64,000 nt of DNA from Blastococcus sp. TBT05-19 (GCF_003319095.1 NZ_QOHI01000002.1:62001-126000), one strand, 5' to 3'; shown: positions 21,592-30,624, counted from the stretch's first letter. Translations and numbers: made by a program. The notes: generated from the letters alone by a model not told the origin.

Positions 21592-23640
21592 TCAGCGCGG
21601 ACCGGTCACCGTCCCGTCGAGGTCGTGGATCGTGCCGACCTCGGCCAGCATCCCGTCCAATTCCTCGGCGGGCACCGGCCGGCTGAAGAAGTAGCCCTGC
21701 GCGATGTCGCAGCCCAGCTCGCGCAGCGCGGCCACGTGCTCGGCCTCCTCGACGCCCTCGGCGACGACGGTCAGGCCGAGGTTGTGGCCGAGGTCCACCG
21801 CGCTGCGCACGAGGACGGCGTCCTGCGCGCTGGTCGTCATGCCGAACACGAACGAGCGGTCGATCTTGAGCTCGTCCACGGGCAGCCGGCGCAGGTGGCT
21901 CATCGAGCTGTAGCCGGTGCCGAAGTCGTCGATGGACAGCCGCAGGCCCAGGTCGTGCAGGCGCTGGAGCACCTCCGTGCAGCGGGTCGCATCGGCCATG
22001 ACGGCGCTCTCGGTGACCTCCAGGCGCAGCACCCGGGCGGGCACGCCGTGCTCGGCCAGCAGGCGCTGGACGAGGTCGGGCAGCCCGGCGTCGAGCAGGC
22101 AGCGGGTGGACAGGTTGACCGCGACCGGCAGCGGGTGCCCGGCGTCGATCCACCGCCGCGCCTGGGCCAGCGCCAGGCCCAGCACCCGCTCGGTGAGCCG
22201 CAGGATGATGCCCGTCCCCTCGGCCACCGGGACGAACTCCGCGGGCGGGACCAGGCCGTGGACCGGGTGCTGCCAGCGCAGCAGCGCCTCGACGCCCTCG
22301 ATGCGCTCGCCGTCGAGGGTGACCTTGGGCTGGTAGTGCAGGAAGAGCTCGTCGGTGCCGTCCAGGGCCCGCCGCAGGTCGCCGAGGACCGCCAGCCGCG
22401 AGGGAGCGGCCTCGTGGTCCTCCGGGGAGAAGACGACGGCGCCGGCCTTGCGCTCCTTCGCCACGTGCAGGGCGATGTCCGCCGAGCGCAGGAGCGCCTC
22501 GCTGCCGGTGCCGTGCCGCGGGGAGACCGCGATGCCGACGCCGACCTCCACGTCCAGCGTCACGCCGTCGACGTCGAAGGGCCGGTGCAGCGCCTCGCGC
22601 AGCCGCTCCGCGACCGCCTCGGCCTCGCCCACGCCGTCGACGGCGGGCAGCAGGACGGCGAACTCGTCGCCGCCGAGCCGGGCCACGGTGTCGCCGTCCC
22701 GCAGGACGCCGGCCAGCCGGGGGGCCACCTGGCGGAGCAGGGCGTCGCCGTAGGAGTGGCCCAAGCTGTCGTTGATCTCCTTGAAGCGGTCGAGGTCGAC
22801 CAGCAGGACGGCCACCTCGTCCGACGACCTGGTGGCCGCGGCGAGCGCCTGGTCGAGCCGGTCGCGCAGGAGGAGGCGGTTGGGCAGACCGGTCAGCGCG
22901 TCGTGGGTGGCCGTGTGCCGGTCCCGCTCGGCGGAGGCCTGCAGCTCCTCGGTCTGGGTCCGCAGGCGCGTGGATGCGCGGGACACGATGCGGAACAGCG
23001 CCGCGTAGAAGACGGCGAGGCTGCCGACCAGCATGACGGCCAGCATGCGCACCTCCTCCCGCACCGCCGCGGCCACGGGGTCGTAGGGCAGGTAGAGCTC
23101 GATGGCGCCGTCGGGCCGGTCGGAGCCGGCGTACTGCACCGGCACGTAGACCTCGAGGACCTGCGGCGGCGCACCGGCTGTGTCGCTGTCGTCCGTCGAG
23201 CCCTCGATCTCCGAGACCACCTGGCCGGTGAGCGCGCGCCGGAGGTCGTCGGAGTCCGACTGCTCCCCGATGAGCGAGTGGTCGTCGGCGTACACGATCG
23301 TGCCGGCCCGGTTGAAGATCTTGACCGCGACCGGGTCGAGGTCGTCCAGCTGCCTGCCGGAGGCCTGGAGCTGGTCTCCAGCGGACCGGACCACGTTCTC
23401 CACGCGGGCGAGCCGGTCGGGGTCGAAGCCGTTCTCCAGGTCGTCCCGGTCGAGCTGCGGCTGGAGGCCCAGACGGACGGTGACGGTCGCCGTCCACTCG
23501 GCGTGCTCCCGGGCGCTCCCGGCGATGGCGTCGGCCCGCAGGGTGCCGAGGGCGACGCCCAGCCCGGCGGTCAGCACGAAGCTCAGCACCGCGAAGCGCA
23601 CCAGCAGGCCGGCGCTGCGCACGCGGCCGAGGACGGTCAT
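21592..23640 (-). CDS. Membrane GGDEF-EAL c-di-GMP enzyme
   Basis: A 682-residue protein. TM1 (about 13-33), an extracytoplasmic sensor domain (34-198) and TM2 (199-218) lead to a GGDEF domain with intact GGDEF at 323-327 and inhibitory RxxD (RDGD) at 314-317. An EAL domain follows with EALLRW at 451-456 and later conserved motifs (IDDFGTGYSS, KIDRSFV). Both c-di-GMP synthesis and hydrolysis motifs look complete, so net activity cannot be told from sequence. The start at 23640 puts the first membrane segment near the N-terminus; the longer open frame to 23907 is not credible. It faces away from the adjacent two-component kinase. Confidence 0.93.
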   Translation of the reverse strand: MTVLGRVRSAGLLVRFAVLSFVLTAGLGVALGTLRADAIAGSAREHAEWTATVTVRLGLQPQLDRDDLENGFDPDRLARVENVVRSAGDQLQASGRQLDDLDPVAVKIFNRAGTIVYADDHSLIGEQSDSDDLRRALTGQVVSEIEGSTDDSDTAGAPPQVLEVYVPVQYAGSDRPDGAIELYLPYDPVAAAVREEVRMLAVMLVGSLAVFYAALFRIVSRASTRLRTQTEELQASAERDRHTATHDALTGLPNRLLLRDRLDQALAAATRSSDEVAVLLVDLDRFKEINDSLGHSYGDALLRQVAPRLAGVLRDGDTVARLGGDEFAVLLPAVDGVGEAEAVAERLREALHRPFDVDGVTLDVEVGVGIAVSPRHGTGSEALLRSADIALHVAKERKAGAVVFSPEDHEAAPSRLAVLGDLRRALDGTDELFLHYQPKVTLDGERIEGVEALLRWQHPVHGLVPPAEFVPVAEGTGIILRLTERVLGLALAQARRWIDAGHPLPVAVNLSTRCLLDAGLPDLVQRLLAEHGVPARVLRLEVTESAVMADATRCTEVLQRLHDLGLRLSIDDFGTGYSSMSHLRRLPVDELKIDRSFVFGMTTSAQDAVLVRSAVDLGHNLGLTVVAEGVEEAEHVAALRELGCDIAQGYFFSRPVPAEELDGMLAEVGTIHDLDGTVTGPR

Positions 23641-23805
23641 GTCCCCGCATCGGACGGTGACCGGGAGATCTTGAGGCGGAGCGCCGCTCTGCTCCCTCCG
23701 GGTGAGGACGGCCGGGGGCCTTTGGTCCCTGGGACGCGCTCCGATCGCGCCCCACGATGGATGTACCGCTTCCGCCTCCGGGCCGACGCTCCTACGGTTC
23801 GGGCC

Positions 23806-25299
23806 GTGCCCCCGCCCGCCCTCCCGGGATCCCCGGTCAGCGACGCATCCCTGGACGACGCCGTCGAGGCCACCCAGCGGGCGGTGGCGCGAGCAGCCGC
23901 GGTCCACCTCGGGGCCGACTCCGCCGTCCTGACCGTGCGGACCGGGAGCGGACCGGACCGGTCCGTCACGGTGGGTTCACCACCCCGGGCCGACGACGTG
24001 GCGCCGGAGAGCCACAGCCTGGTCCTCCCCCTCGGTGTTCCCGGCCTGGGCACGCTGCGACTCGACCGGGCCATCGAGGCCGAGCCCTTCACCCCCGCCG
24101 ATCTCGCGACCGGCCGGGCGCTGGCGGCCGTCGCCCGCACGGCGGTGGAGAACGCCGTGGTCCTCGAGCACGCGGGACGGCGGAGGCTCTGGGCGCTGGC
24201 CGGCACGGCCATCGCCACCGCGCTGCTCTCCGGGACGCCGGCCGACCAGGTGCTGCGGGAGGCCGCCGCCCGGGTCGCGGAGCTGGCCGACGCCGACGCC
24301 GTGGGCGTGCTCGTGCCGGCCGACGGCGAGGAGGAGACGCTCATGATCGGCGCGGCCGCGGGCGGGCCGCTGGCGGCGGAGATGGAGGGCGTCCGGCTCC
24401 CCCTCGCCGAGACCCGGCTGCACGCCGCCCACCGCTCCGGTGTGCCGCAGGTGATCGAGGACATCGCCACCCCGCCGCCAGGGGCCGACCCGGCGGAGGC
24501 CGTCGGCGAGATCGCCGGCCAGTACGGGCCGGCGCTCTACATCCCGCTGGGCGGGCCGTCGTCGCTGGCCACCCTCGCGGTGCTGCGGACCCGCGGCCGC
24601 CCCCAGTTCGATCCCCGCGTGCTGGAGCTGGCGGCGGCGTTCGCGCGGCAGGCCACGGTGGCGATGGAGCTGGTCGGCAGCCAGGCGCGGGAACGCCGGC
24701 TGCAGCTCCAGGCCGATCGGGACCGGATCGCCCGGGACCTCCACGACCACGTGGTGCAGCGGATCTTCGCGACCGCCCTCGCCCTGGACCGCATCGGGCG
24801 GTCGCTGGAGCCCACGGCGCCGCAGGTGGCGGCGCGGATCGCGGAGCGGGTGGACGAGCTCGACGGCACGATCGCCCGCATCCGGGAGTCGATCTTCGAG
24901 CTGCACGCCGAGGACGCGTCGTCGGCCGCGGTGCGCCGCCGGCTGACCGAGGTCGTGCGCTCGGTGACCGAGGGGCACGGGGTGCGCCCCGCGCTGCGCG
25001 TCCGGAGCGAGGTCGAGGACCTGCCGCCCGACCTGGTCCCCGACCTGGTGGCGGTCGTCCGCGAGCTGGTCACCAACGTGGTGCGCCACGCGGCGGCATC
25101 CCGGCTGACCGTGACCGTGGCGATCGCCGGCGACGTGCGCGTGGTGGTGACCGACGACGGCTGCGGGCTGCCGCCGGTGACGGTGCGCAGCGGGCTGGCC
25201 AACCTCGCCGACCGCGCCGAGCGGCGGGGCGGCCGGCTCTCGGTGGCCGCCGCCCCCTCGGGCACCGAGATCGAGTGGACGGTGCCCCTGACGGGGTGA
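23806..25299 (+). CDS. DevS-like soluble sensor histidine kinase (two GAF-like regions)
   Basis: A 497-residue kinase without membrane segments. A short GAF-like region (about 15-115), a clear GAF domain (about 125-290), a HisKA_3 dimerisation domain with phospho-acceptor His313 (DLHDHVVQRIFATAL) and an HATPase domain (RELVTNVVRHAAA, VTDDGCGLP, GLANLADRAERRGG) give the DevS/NarL-partner architecture. The GTG at 23806 has TACGGT 7 bases upstream (leaderless type); an ATG at 23761 would add 15 residues. Its partner is surely the convergent response regulator whose stop lies 5 bases away. GAF ligand unknown; no heme-ligating His is evident. Confidence 0.92.
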   Translation: MPPPALPGSPVSDASLDDAVEATQRAVARAAAVHLGADSAVLTVRTGSGPDRSVTVGSPPRADDVAPESHSLVLPLGVPGLGTLRLDRAIEAEPFTPADLATGRALAAVARTAVENAVVLEHAGRRRLWALAGTAIATALLSGTPADQVLREAAARVAELADADAVGVLVPADGEEETLMIGAAAGGPLAAEMEGVRLPLAETRLHAAHRSGVPQVIEDIATPPPGADPAEAVGEIAGQYGPALYIPLGGPSSLATLAVLRTRGRPQFDPRVLELAAAFARQATVAMELVGSQARERRLQLQADRDRIARDLHDHVVQRIFATALALDRIGRSLEPTAPQVAARIAERVDELDGTIARIRESIFELHAEDASSAAVRRRLTEVVRSVTEGHGVRPALRVRSEVEDLPPDLVPDLVAVVRELVTNVVRHAAASRLTVTVAIAGDVRVVVTDDGCGLPPVTVRSGLANLADRAERRGGRLSVAAAPSGTEIEWTVPLTG

Positions 25300-25304
25300 G
25301 CGGG

Positions 25305-25952
25305 TCAGCGTCCGGTCGTGCGGTGGTCGCGCAGCTCGGTCGCGAGGATCGCCGCCTGCGTGCGCCGCTCCAGCCCGAGCTTGGCCAGCAGGTGGCTGGT
25401 GTAGTTCTTCACCGTCTTCTCGGCCAGGCCCATCCGCTCGCCGATCTGCCGGTTGGTCAGCCCCTCGCCGATGAGCCGCAGGACGATGCGCTCCTGGTCG
25501 GTGAGGCGCGCCAGCCGGTCGGTGCCCAGCCGCGCCACGGGCGCCCGGACGACGTCCGAGGCCAGCGTCCCGCCCGCGGCCACGGTGTGCACCGCCGTCA
25601 CCAGCGCCGAGCCGCGCACCTGCTTGAGCAGGAAGCCGGAGGCGCCGGCGTCCAGGGCGGCGTCGCGGGCGTCCTCCTCGCCGTAGCTGGTGAGCACCAG
25701 GCAGGCCAGCCCCGGCACGCACGCGCGCAGCTCGCGGCACAGCGTCGCGCCGTTCCCGTCGGGCAGCCGCATGTCCACGATGACGACGTGGGGCCGCACC
25801 GCCGGGACGCGGGCGAGCGCCTCGGCAACCGTGCCGGCCTCCCCGGCCACGGTGATGCCGGGATCGTCCTCGAGGACCTCGGCCACCCCGCGCCGGACCA
25901 CCTCGTGGTCGTCGACGAGGAAGACCCGGACGCGGGGGCCGGTGTGATCCAC
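25305..25952 (-). CDS. NarL/DevR-family response regulator
   Basis: A 215-residue regulator. The receiver domain has acidic pocket DDH, phospho-acceptor Asp60 (VVIVDMRLPDGNG) and Lys in FLLKQV. A LuxR-type HTH follows (LTDQERIVLRLIGEGLTNRQI, EKTVKNYTSHLLAKLGLERRTQA). The GTG at 25952 is chosen since TAGCGT lies 7 bases upstream; the open frame reaches a GTG at 25961. It is arranged tail-to-tail with the DevS-like kinase, an unusual order for a cognate pair, so each partner has its own promoter. Confidence 0.92.
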   Translation of the reverse strand: MDHTGPRVRVFLVDDHEVVRRGVAEVLEDDPGITVAGEAGTVAEALARVPAVRPHVVIVDMRLPDGNGATLCRELRACVPGLACLVLTSYGEEDARDAALDAGASGFLLKQVRGSALVTAVHTVAAGGTLASDVVRAPVARLGTDRLARLTDQERIVLRLIGEGLTNRQIGERMGLAEKTVKNYTSHLLAKLGLERRTQAAILATELRDHRTTGR

Positions 25953-26030
25953 GACACACACGCTAGCCCGGCGTCCCCTTCCAGGGCACCGCCCCGAGCG
26001 TGCGAGGGGCGGGGAGGAGGGGGTCCGTGC

Positions 26031-27068
26031 TCAGGCGGGCATCAGCAGGGCGGCGTAGAGCGTCAGCCCCGGCCCGAACGCCATGGCCACGATCGGGCCG
26101 TCCACGTCCGCCAGCTCCTGCAGGACCAGCAGCACCGTGGCCGAGGAGCAGTTGCCGTGCTCGGCCAGCACCCGGCGGGAAGCCGCCACCTGCTCCTCGC
26201 GCAGGCCGAGCTCGTCGCGGACGACGTCGATGATCCGCGGACCGCCGGGATGCACCGCCCAGCCCGCGACGTCCTCCGTCCGGAGGCCGGCGCCGGCGAG
26301 CAGCTCGTCGACGACCTCGCCGACGTGCCGGGAGAGCACGTCGGGCACCTTCGGCGAGAGCCCCATCCGGAAGCCGAGGTCGGTGACGTCCCAGGTCATG
26401 TGGTCGGCGGTGGACGCGTCGGTGCGCGCCACGACGCCGGCGAGACGGTGCCCGCGGGAGGCGCCCGGCTCCACGACGACGGCCGCCGCGGCGTCGGAGA
26501 ACAGCGCGTGCGCGACCACCTGCTCGAGGTCCCGCTGCGCCGGCTGCACGTGCAGGCTGGTCAGCTCGCAGCACAGCAGCACCGCCGGGCGGGAACGCGC
26601 CGTGACGAAGTCGCCGACCGCCGCCAGCCCGGGGATCGCGGCGTAGCAGCCCATGTGGCCGACCAGCAGGCGCTGCAGCCCAGGCGGCATGCCGAGGTCG
26701 CTGGCCAGCCGGATGTCCAGCCCCGGCGTCGCGTACCCGGTGCAGGTCGCGACGGCGAACAGCCCCACGTCCCCGGGCGCGAGCCCTGCGGCGTCCAGCG
26801 CCCCCGCCACGGCCTGCTTGCCGAGCGGGAGGGCCTCCTGGATGAAGCGGGCCATGCGCGCCCCGGTCCCCCATCCGCTGAGGTCCTCGTCCATCGGGTT
26901 GGCCACGGCGTGCCGGCGGCGCACACCGGCTCCCAGGAAGATCCGCTTCGCGGCCCGCACGCCCTCGTAGTGCTGGGCGAAGAACCCGTCCCAGGCGGCT
27001 TCCTGGTCCAGCGTGGCCGGCAGCGCCGACCCTGCGCCGGTGACGACGGCGGCGGTCACCTGCGCCAC
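26031..27068 (-). CDS. Type III polyketide synthase
   Basis: A 345-residue chalcone-synthase-fold enzyme. The triad is visible: Cys141 (GHMGCYAAIPGL), His273 (AVHPGGPRII) and Asn306 (EHGNCSSAT), with the active-site loop GFRMGLSPKVPDVL. These homodimers extend acyl-CoA starters with malonyl-CoA to give resorcinols, pyrones or naphthols. It follows a methyltransferase gene by 64 bases on the same strand, as in actinobacterial clusters making methylated phenolic lipids, though the usual prenyltransferase or monooxygenase partners are absent. GTG start. Product unknown. Confidence 0.93.
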   Translation of the reverse strand: MAQVTAAVVTGAGSALPATLDQEAAWDGFFAQHYEGVRAAKRIFLGAGVRRRHAVANPMDEDLSGWGTGARMARFIQEALPLGKQAVAGALDAAGLAPGDVGLFAVATCTGYATPGLDIRLASDLGMPPGLQRLLVGHMGCYAAIPGLAAVGDFVTARSRPAVLLCCELTSLHVQPAQRDLEQVVAHALFSDAAAAVVVEPGASRGHRLAGVVARTDASTADHMTWDVTDLGFRMGLSPKVPDVLSRHVGEVVDELLAGAGLRTEDVAGWAVHPGGPRIIDVVRDELGLREEQVAASRRVLAEHGNCSSATVLLVLQELADVDGPIVAMAFGPGLTLYAALLMPA

Positions 27069-27132
27069 TCCGCGGACGGCTCGCTCGGGATCATGCTCCC
27101 GAAGGTACGTCCGCGAGGGCGTCGTTGCTCGC

Positions 27133-27837
27133 TCACCTCTTCCGGCCGTAGCCGGCGAAGACGACGGCGGTCGAGCGCACCGGCTTCATCCGCACGCCCG
27201 CCCGACGGCCGAGCCGCCACGCGACGGCGTCCCGCAGCGACGGGCGGAGACCCACCAGCCGCAGGTCCAGCCCCAGCCGCTCGGCCGCCGCCAGCAGGCG
27301 GGCCCGGTCGACGAACAGCGCCGGGTCGTGGATGCCCGGCGGCGGGCCACCCGGCAGCCGCTCGGCCACGGTGACCATGAGGAACCGCCCGATGCGGGTG
27401 TCGGCCAGCGCGTCGACGACCAGCGTGCCGCCCGGCTTGAGCAGCCGGGCGCACTCGGCGAGCACCGCGACGTCGTCCTCGACGTGCTCGAGCACCTCAC
27501 CGGCCACGACGACGTCGGCGCAGCCGTCGACCAGGGGGACGGCGAGCACCGAGCCCCGGACCGGGACGACGCCGTGCCCACGGGCCACCCGCAGGCCGGT
27601 CTCGCCCAGGTCGACGCCGACGTGCCGGTAGCCCAGCCGGGCCGCGTGCGGCGCCATGAGCCCGCCGCCGCAGGCCAGGTCGACCAGCAGCGCCCCGGGT
27701 GCGGCGGGCGGGATGTGCGCGGCGCGCGAGGCGGCCAGCCAGTGCAGCGCGGCGAACCCGCCCGAGGCCTCCCACCACTGGTCGGCGAGGTCGTCGTACT
27801 GGGCGGGGTCGTTGCGTGGCAGGGTGGTGCTGCGCAC
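27133..27837 (-). CDS. UbiG-like SAM methyltransferase
   Basis: A 234-residue class I methyltransferase. The SAM motif I is LLVDLACGGGLMAPH, followed by GVDLGETGL (acidic end of beta-2) and GEVLEHVEDD (motif post-I). It resembles UbiG, the 2-polyprenyl-6-hydroxyphenol O-methyltransferase. Located between DUF3140 (6-base gap) and the type III PKS (64-base gap), all on one strand, it is probably the O-methyltransferase that tailors the PKS product. This is inferred from neighbourhood only. The GTG start has no clear ribosome site, consistent with coupling to the preceding gene. Confidence 0.88.
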   Translation of the reverse strand: MRSTTLPRNDPAQYDDLADQWWEASGGFAALHWLAASRAAHIPPAAPGALLVDLACGGGLMAPHAARLGYRHVGVDLGETGLRVARGHGVVPVRGSVLAVPLVDGCADVVVAGEVLEHVEDDVAVLAECARLLKPGGTLVVDALADTRIGRFLMVTVAERLPGGPPPGIHDPALFVDRARLLAAAERLGLDLRLVGLRPSLRDAVAWRLGRRAGVRMKPVRSTAVVFAGYGRKR

Positions 27838-27843
27838 GAGCGG

Positions 27844-28188
27844 CTACCCCTTCTTCATCGGGTCGTGGCCCCAGTTCATCAGGGAGTAGCGCCACTTGGA
27901 GGTCTCGACGTCCTCCCCCCGCGGTTCCTGGGCCAGGTGCCGCTGCACGTAGCCGTGCACCTTGCGCATGTGCGCCAGATCGTCGTCGGTCAGGTCGTCC
28001 TTCTTCGTGCGGAGCAGCTCCACGATCCGCCGACCGGAGGCGTGGCCGGTGGACTCGCCGCCGTCGTCACCCTTCTGGCCGACGGCCTGCGACTCCTCGC
28101 TGCCGAGCCACTTCTCCAGCTCGCCGGCGGTCATGTTCACCGCCTCGCCGAACTCGCGCCGGACGGTGTCGGGGTCCTCGGTCGCCAT
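27844..28188 (-). CDS. DUF3140 protein
   Basis: A 114-residue hydrophilic protein with the DUF3140 pattern: FGEAVNMTAGELEKWL, GRRIVELLRTKKDDLTDDDLAHMRKVHGYVQRHL, and a C-terminal TSKWRYSLMNWGHDPMKK. Function unknown; the basic, helical sequence and the GKK-like ending suggest nucleic-acid binding, but this is a guess. AGGGGAGGA is a strong ribosome site 4 bases before the ATG. It is the first gene of a possible three-gene unit with the methyltransferase and the type III PKS. Confidence 0.88.
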   Translation of the reverse strand: MATEDPDTVRREFGEAVNMTAGELEKWLGSEESQAVGQKGDDGGESTGHASGRRIVELLRTKKDDLTDDDLAHMRKVHGYVQRHLAQEPRGEDVETSKWRYSLMNWGHDPMKKG

Positions 28189-28293
28189 GCGTCCTCCCCT
28201 ACCGCGTCGCGCTCCGTCGGAAACCGCACGGGGTTCGCCACCGGGAGGACCGGGCACAGGCCCGGCGACCCGTACCGACGAGGAGGAGCCGAC

Positions 28294-28449
28294 ATGAGCG
28301 AGTCCCATCGCACTCCCCACAGCGCCGAGCGCGCCGAGGGCGACCCCGCCGGCGAGGAGAGCGGCAGCGGCCGCACCCCCCACCCGGAGGAGCCGGCCGA
28401 GGGCCGCTCGGACGCCGCCGAGGGTGGCGCGGACACCCCGGACGCCTGA
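28294..28449 (+). CDS. Very small acidic hydrophilic protein (51 aa)
   Basis: A 51-residue product, rich in Glu, Gly, Ser, Ala and Pro, with no hydrophobic core; an internal repeat (RTPHSAERAEGD, RTPHPEEPAEGR) is visible. AGGAGGAG six bases before the ATG is a strong ribosome site, the best reason to believe in the gene. It is probably intrinsically disordered. It is divergent from DUF3140, about 105 bases away. No family recognised. Confidence 0.7.
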   Translation: MSESHRTPHSAERAEGDPAGEESGSGRTPHPEEPAEGRSDAAEGGADTPDA

Positions 28450-28546
28450 GCACCGCGCGGCCCGGGGCGCCCGACGCGGCGTCCCGGGCCCCCCGTCGGA
28501 GGGAGTGGCGGTTTCGCCCGGTGACTCGTCGGGCACGCTGGGGCGC

Positions 28547-28678
28547 ATGGACGAGACCGCCGAGCAGAACCGCAGCAGCGACGAGCCGGCCAGGGCCGCC
28601 GAGGAGCCCCGCGCCGAGGCCGCGGCGCAGGCCGTCGCCCGCATGCTCGCCAACCCCCGGCGCACCCGCCGCGCCTGA
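28547..28678 (+). CDS. Very small hydrophilic protein (43 aa)
   Basis: A 43-residue product: acidic first half (MDETAEQNRSSDEPARAAEE), then an Ala-rich helix (AAAQAVARMLANP) and a basic RRTRRA tail. No ribosome site; CACGCT lies 7 bases before the ATG, a weak leaderless-type signal. Codon third positions are almost all G or C. Supported mainly by similarity in character to its small neighbours. Confidence 0.45.
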   Translation: MDETAEQNRSSDEPARAAEEPRAEAAAQAVARMLANPRRTRRA

Positions 28679-28827
28679 CGGATCGAGGCCCGGGGACCGC
28701 GCTCTCGTGACGGTGCGTGGCCACAACGACACCACCGATCCCCGCTGCCCCGTTCAGCCCGAGCGCCCCTCGTCACCCAGAGCAACCATCTCGGCGTGCC
28801 GCGAACTGCTCCGTCACGTACCGGTGC

Positions 28828-29466
28828 ATGCTCCCTGACGTGACCGCCGTACTGGACATCGCCGCCGCCGACGACACCTCGGCTCCGGTCCGCCGCAGCC
28901 GCGCCGAGCGGCAGGCGATCGTGCTCGACACCGCCGAGCGGCTGTTCTCCAGCCGCAGCTCCCGGAGCGTCGGCATGGACGAGCTCGTCCGGGAGACCGG
29001 CCTGGGCAAGATGACGGTCTACCGGCTCTTCAAGAGCAAGGACGACCTCGTCGGCGCGTACCTGTCCCGCAAGGCGGCGACCGTGCTCGCGTTCATCGAC
29101 GCCGAGCTCACCCGGCTCGAGGGCGACCCGCGGGCGGCCCTGCTGTCCGTCGTCGACGCCGTGGAGCGCGACGTCACCCGCACCGGCTTCCGCGGCTGCC
29201 CGTTCAACAACGTGAGCAGCGAGTACGACGACCCGCAGCACCCTGCCCGCAGCGCTGCCGCCGACTACAAGTTCGAGCTCTACGGCCGCCTCGAGCGGCT
29301 GGCCGAGGAGGTCGTCCCCGGTGGCGGCGAGGACCTCGCCGCGCAGCTGCACCTGATCATCGACGGCATGTACCTCTCCGGTGGCCTGCTCGGCCCCGAC
29401 GGCCCGGCCGCGCACGGCCGGCAGCTCGCCGAGAAGCTGATCGACGCGGCGGTCGCCCGGGCCTGA
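28828..29466 (+). CDS. TetR-family regulator
   Basis: A 212-residue TetR-type repressor. The HTH is SVGMDELVRETGLGKMTVYRLFKSKDDLVGAYL; the C-terminal domain contains GCPFNNVSSEYDD, typical of the TetR group with TetR_C_33-like domains that often carry a conserved Cys. The ATG at 28828 is preferred; the frame is open to 28717. No target operator could be assigned. It is a possible, unproven, reader of the TACC-N4-RGTA palindromes at 11.5 and 30.6 kb, simply because it is the only TetR gene in the window. Confidence 0.88.
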   Translation: MLPDVTAVLDIAAADDTSAPVRRSRAERQAIVLDTAERLFSSRSSRSVGMDELVRETGLGKMTVYRLFKSKDDLVGAYLSRKAATVLAFIDAELTRLEGDPRAALLSVVDAVERDVTRTGFRGCPFNNVSSEYDDPQHPARSAAADYKFELYGRLERLAEEVVPGGGEDLAAQLHLIIDGMYLSGGLLGPDGPAAHGRQLAEKLIDAAVARA

Positions 29467-29503
29467 ACGGGCGCACCGCCCGGCCGCCCCGCAGGATGGC
29501 CCG

Positions 29504-29929
29504 GTGACCAGCGACCGCACCCGCCCCGACCTCGACGACACGACCGTCGAGGCGCTGGGCAAGCTCTCCGAGGCCCTGGAGACCGTCGACCAGGCCCGCG
29601 GCTTCCTCTACGCGTTCCACCAGCTGACCGGCAAGGCCGACCGCCTGCTGCAGGAGTCGGTCGAGCTGTTCGAGCAGGCCGGTGCCACCGCCCTCGCCGC
29701 CGACCTCGACCGCGACCTCGTCGGCCGCAACGTGATCGCCGACCGCTGGACGTTCCAGATCGTCGAGGACTTCGACGAGAGCTACTGGGGCACCTTCCGC
29801 GCCTACGACGCCCGCGCCCGCGACGAGCTCGCCGGCGGCGACCGGCACGTCTTCGAGGCGCGGATGAAGCAGCGCGAGCGCACCCCGGGCCATCCGAACC
29901 ACGAGGCCGGGCCGGCCCTCTCCGAGTGA
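29504..29929 (+). CDS. Conserved actinobacterial hypothetical protein
   Basis: A 141-residue soluble protein, largely alpha-helical (DDTTVEALGKLSEALETVDQARGFLYAFHQ), with a conserved-looking aromatic stretch (DRWTFQIVEDFDESYWGTFRAYD) and a charged tail. I recognise the type as an uncharacterised actinobacterial family but have no function. CAGGAT lies 6 bases before the GTG, a leaderless-type start. Confidence 0.75.
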   Translation: MTSDRTRPDLDDTTVEALGKLSEALETVDQARGFLYAFHQLTGKADRLLQESVELFEQAGATALAADLDRDLVGRNVIADRWTFQIVEDFDESYWGTFRAYDARARDELAGGDRHVFEARMKQRERTPGHPNHEAGPALSE

Positions 29930-29974
29930 CCGGCGGGCCGTTTCCGCAGGCCAGGACCCGGGCACACCGGAGCC

Positions 29975-30145
29975 ATGACCATGCCTGACGAGAACGGCCG
30001 CGGCTCCGACCGCGAGGCCAGGCCGCTGGGCGCCGACAAGGCCCCGGGCGAGGACCGCGAGTCCCTGGGTGCCACCGAGGGCCCCGCCGACGGGATCGCC
30101 GGACCGGCCTACCCGCCGGCCGGCACCGAGCCGGACGCCCGATGA
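29975..30145 (+). CDS. Very small acidic hydrophilic protein (56 aa)
   Basis: A 56-residue disordered-looking protein (MTMPDENGRGSDREARPLGA start), rich in Gly, Asp, Glu, Pro and Ala, with two LGA-type near-repeats (ARPLGADKAPGEDRE, then ESLGATEGPADG). GGAG precedes the ATG. Its stop overlaps the ATG of the LapA-like membrane gene as ATGA, so the two are probably co-translated; this is the best evidence that it is real. Confidence 0.65.
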   Translation: MTMPDENGRGSDREARPLGADKAPGEDRESLGATEGPADGIAGPAYPPAGTEPDAR

Positions 30146-30522
30146 GCGCCCCCACGCCTCCGCCGGCCGACGATCCGCTGCGCGTCGTCCCGCCGTCCAC
30201 GACCGCGACGCCCACGACGGGTGGCACCGGCCCGGCGCCCGACCGCCCGGCGCCCGATCGCCCGGCTCCCCAGCAGGCGCCGGCCCGCCAGCGGCACACC
30301 GGGAAGACCATCGGCCGGTCCCTGGCGCTGGCGCTGCTGCTCTTCGTCACCGTGGTGCTCGTGCTGTTCGTCGTCTTCAACGACCAGACCGTGCCGATCA
30401 GCCTCGTGTTCGGCGACGTGGAGGCCCCGCTCGTCGTGGCGCTGCTCATCGCCGCCGCGCTGGGCGGGCTCCTGGTCTGGCTCGCCGGCCTCGTCCGACG
30501 GGCCCGTCGCCGCAACCGCTGA
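30142..30522 (+). CDS. LapA-domain (DUF1049) membrane protein
   Basis: A 126-residue protein. A Pro/Thr/Ala-rich N-terminal 55 residues with an [10 protein letters not shown] repeat precedes two membrane helices (about 60-78 and 92-112) separated by [19 protein letters not shown], the LapA signature. LapA (YciS) proteins of other bacteria assist lipopolysaccharide assembly; the actinobacterial role is unknown. Translationally coupled to the 56-residue gene. Confidence 0.82.
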   Translation: MSAPTPPPADDPLRVVPPSTTATPTTGGTGPAPDRPAPDRPAPQQAPARQRHTGKTIGRSLALALLLFVTVVLVLFVVFNDQTVPISLVFGDVEAPLVVALLIAAALGGLLVWLAGLVRRARRRNR

Positions 30523-30624
30523 TCCACCGTTCGCCAACCGGGCCCGCACGCTCCCGCGTGCGGGCCCGGCGCGCGTCCGCAGCCGCTCAGCCCACCCCCT
30601 CCGAGGCGTGTCGCGGGCCGCGTC

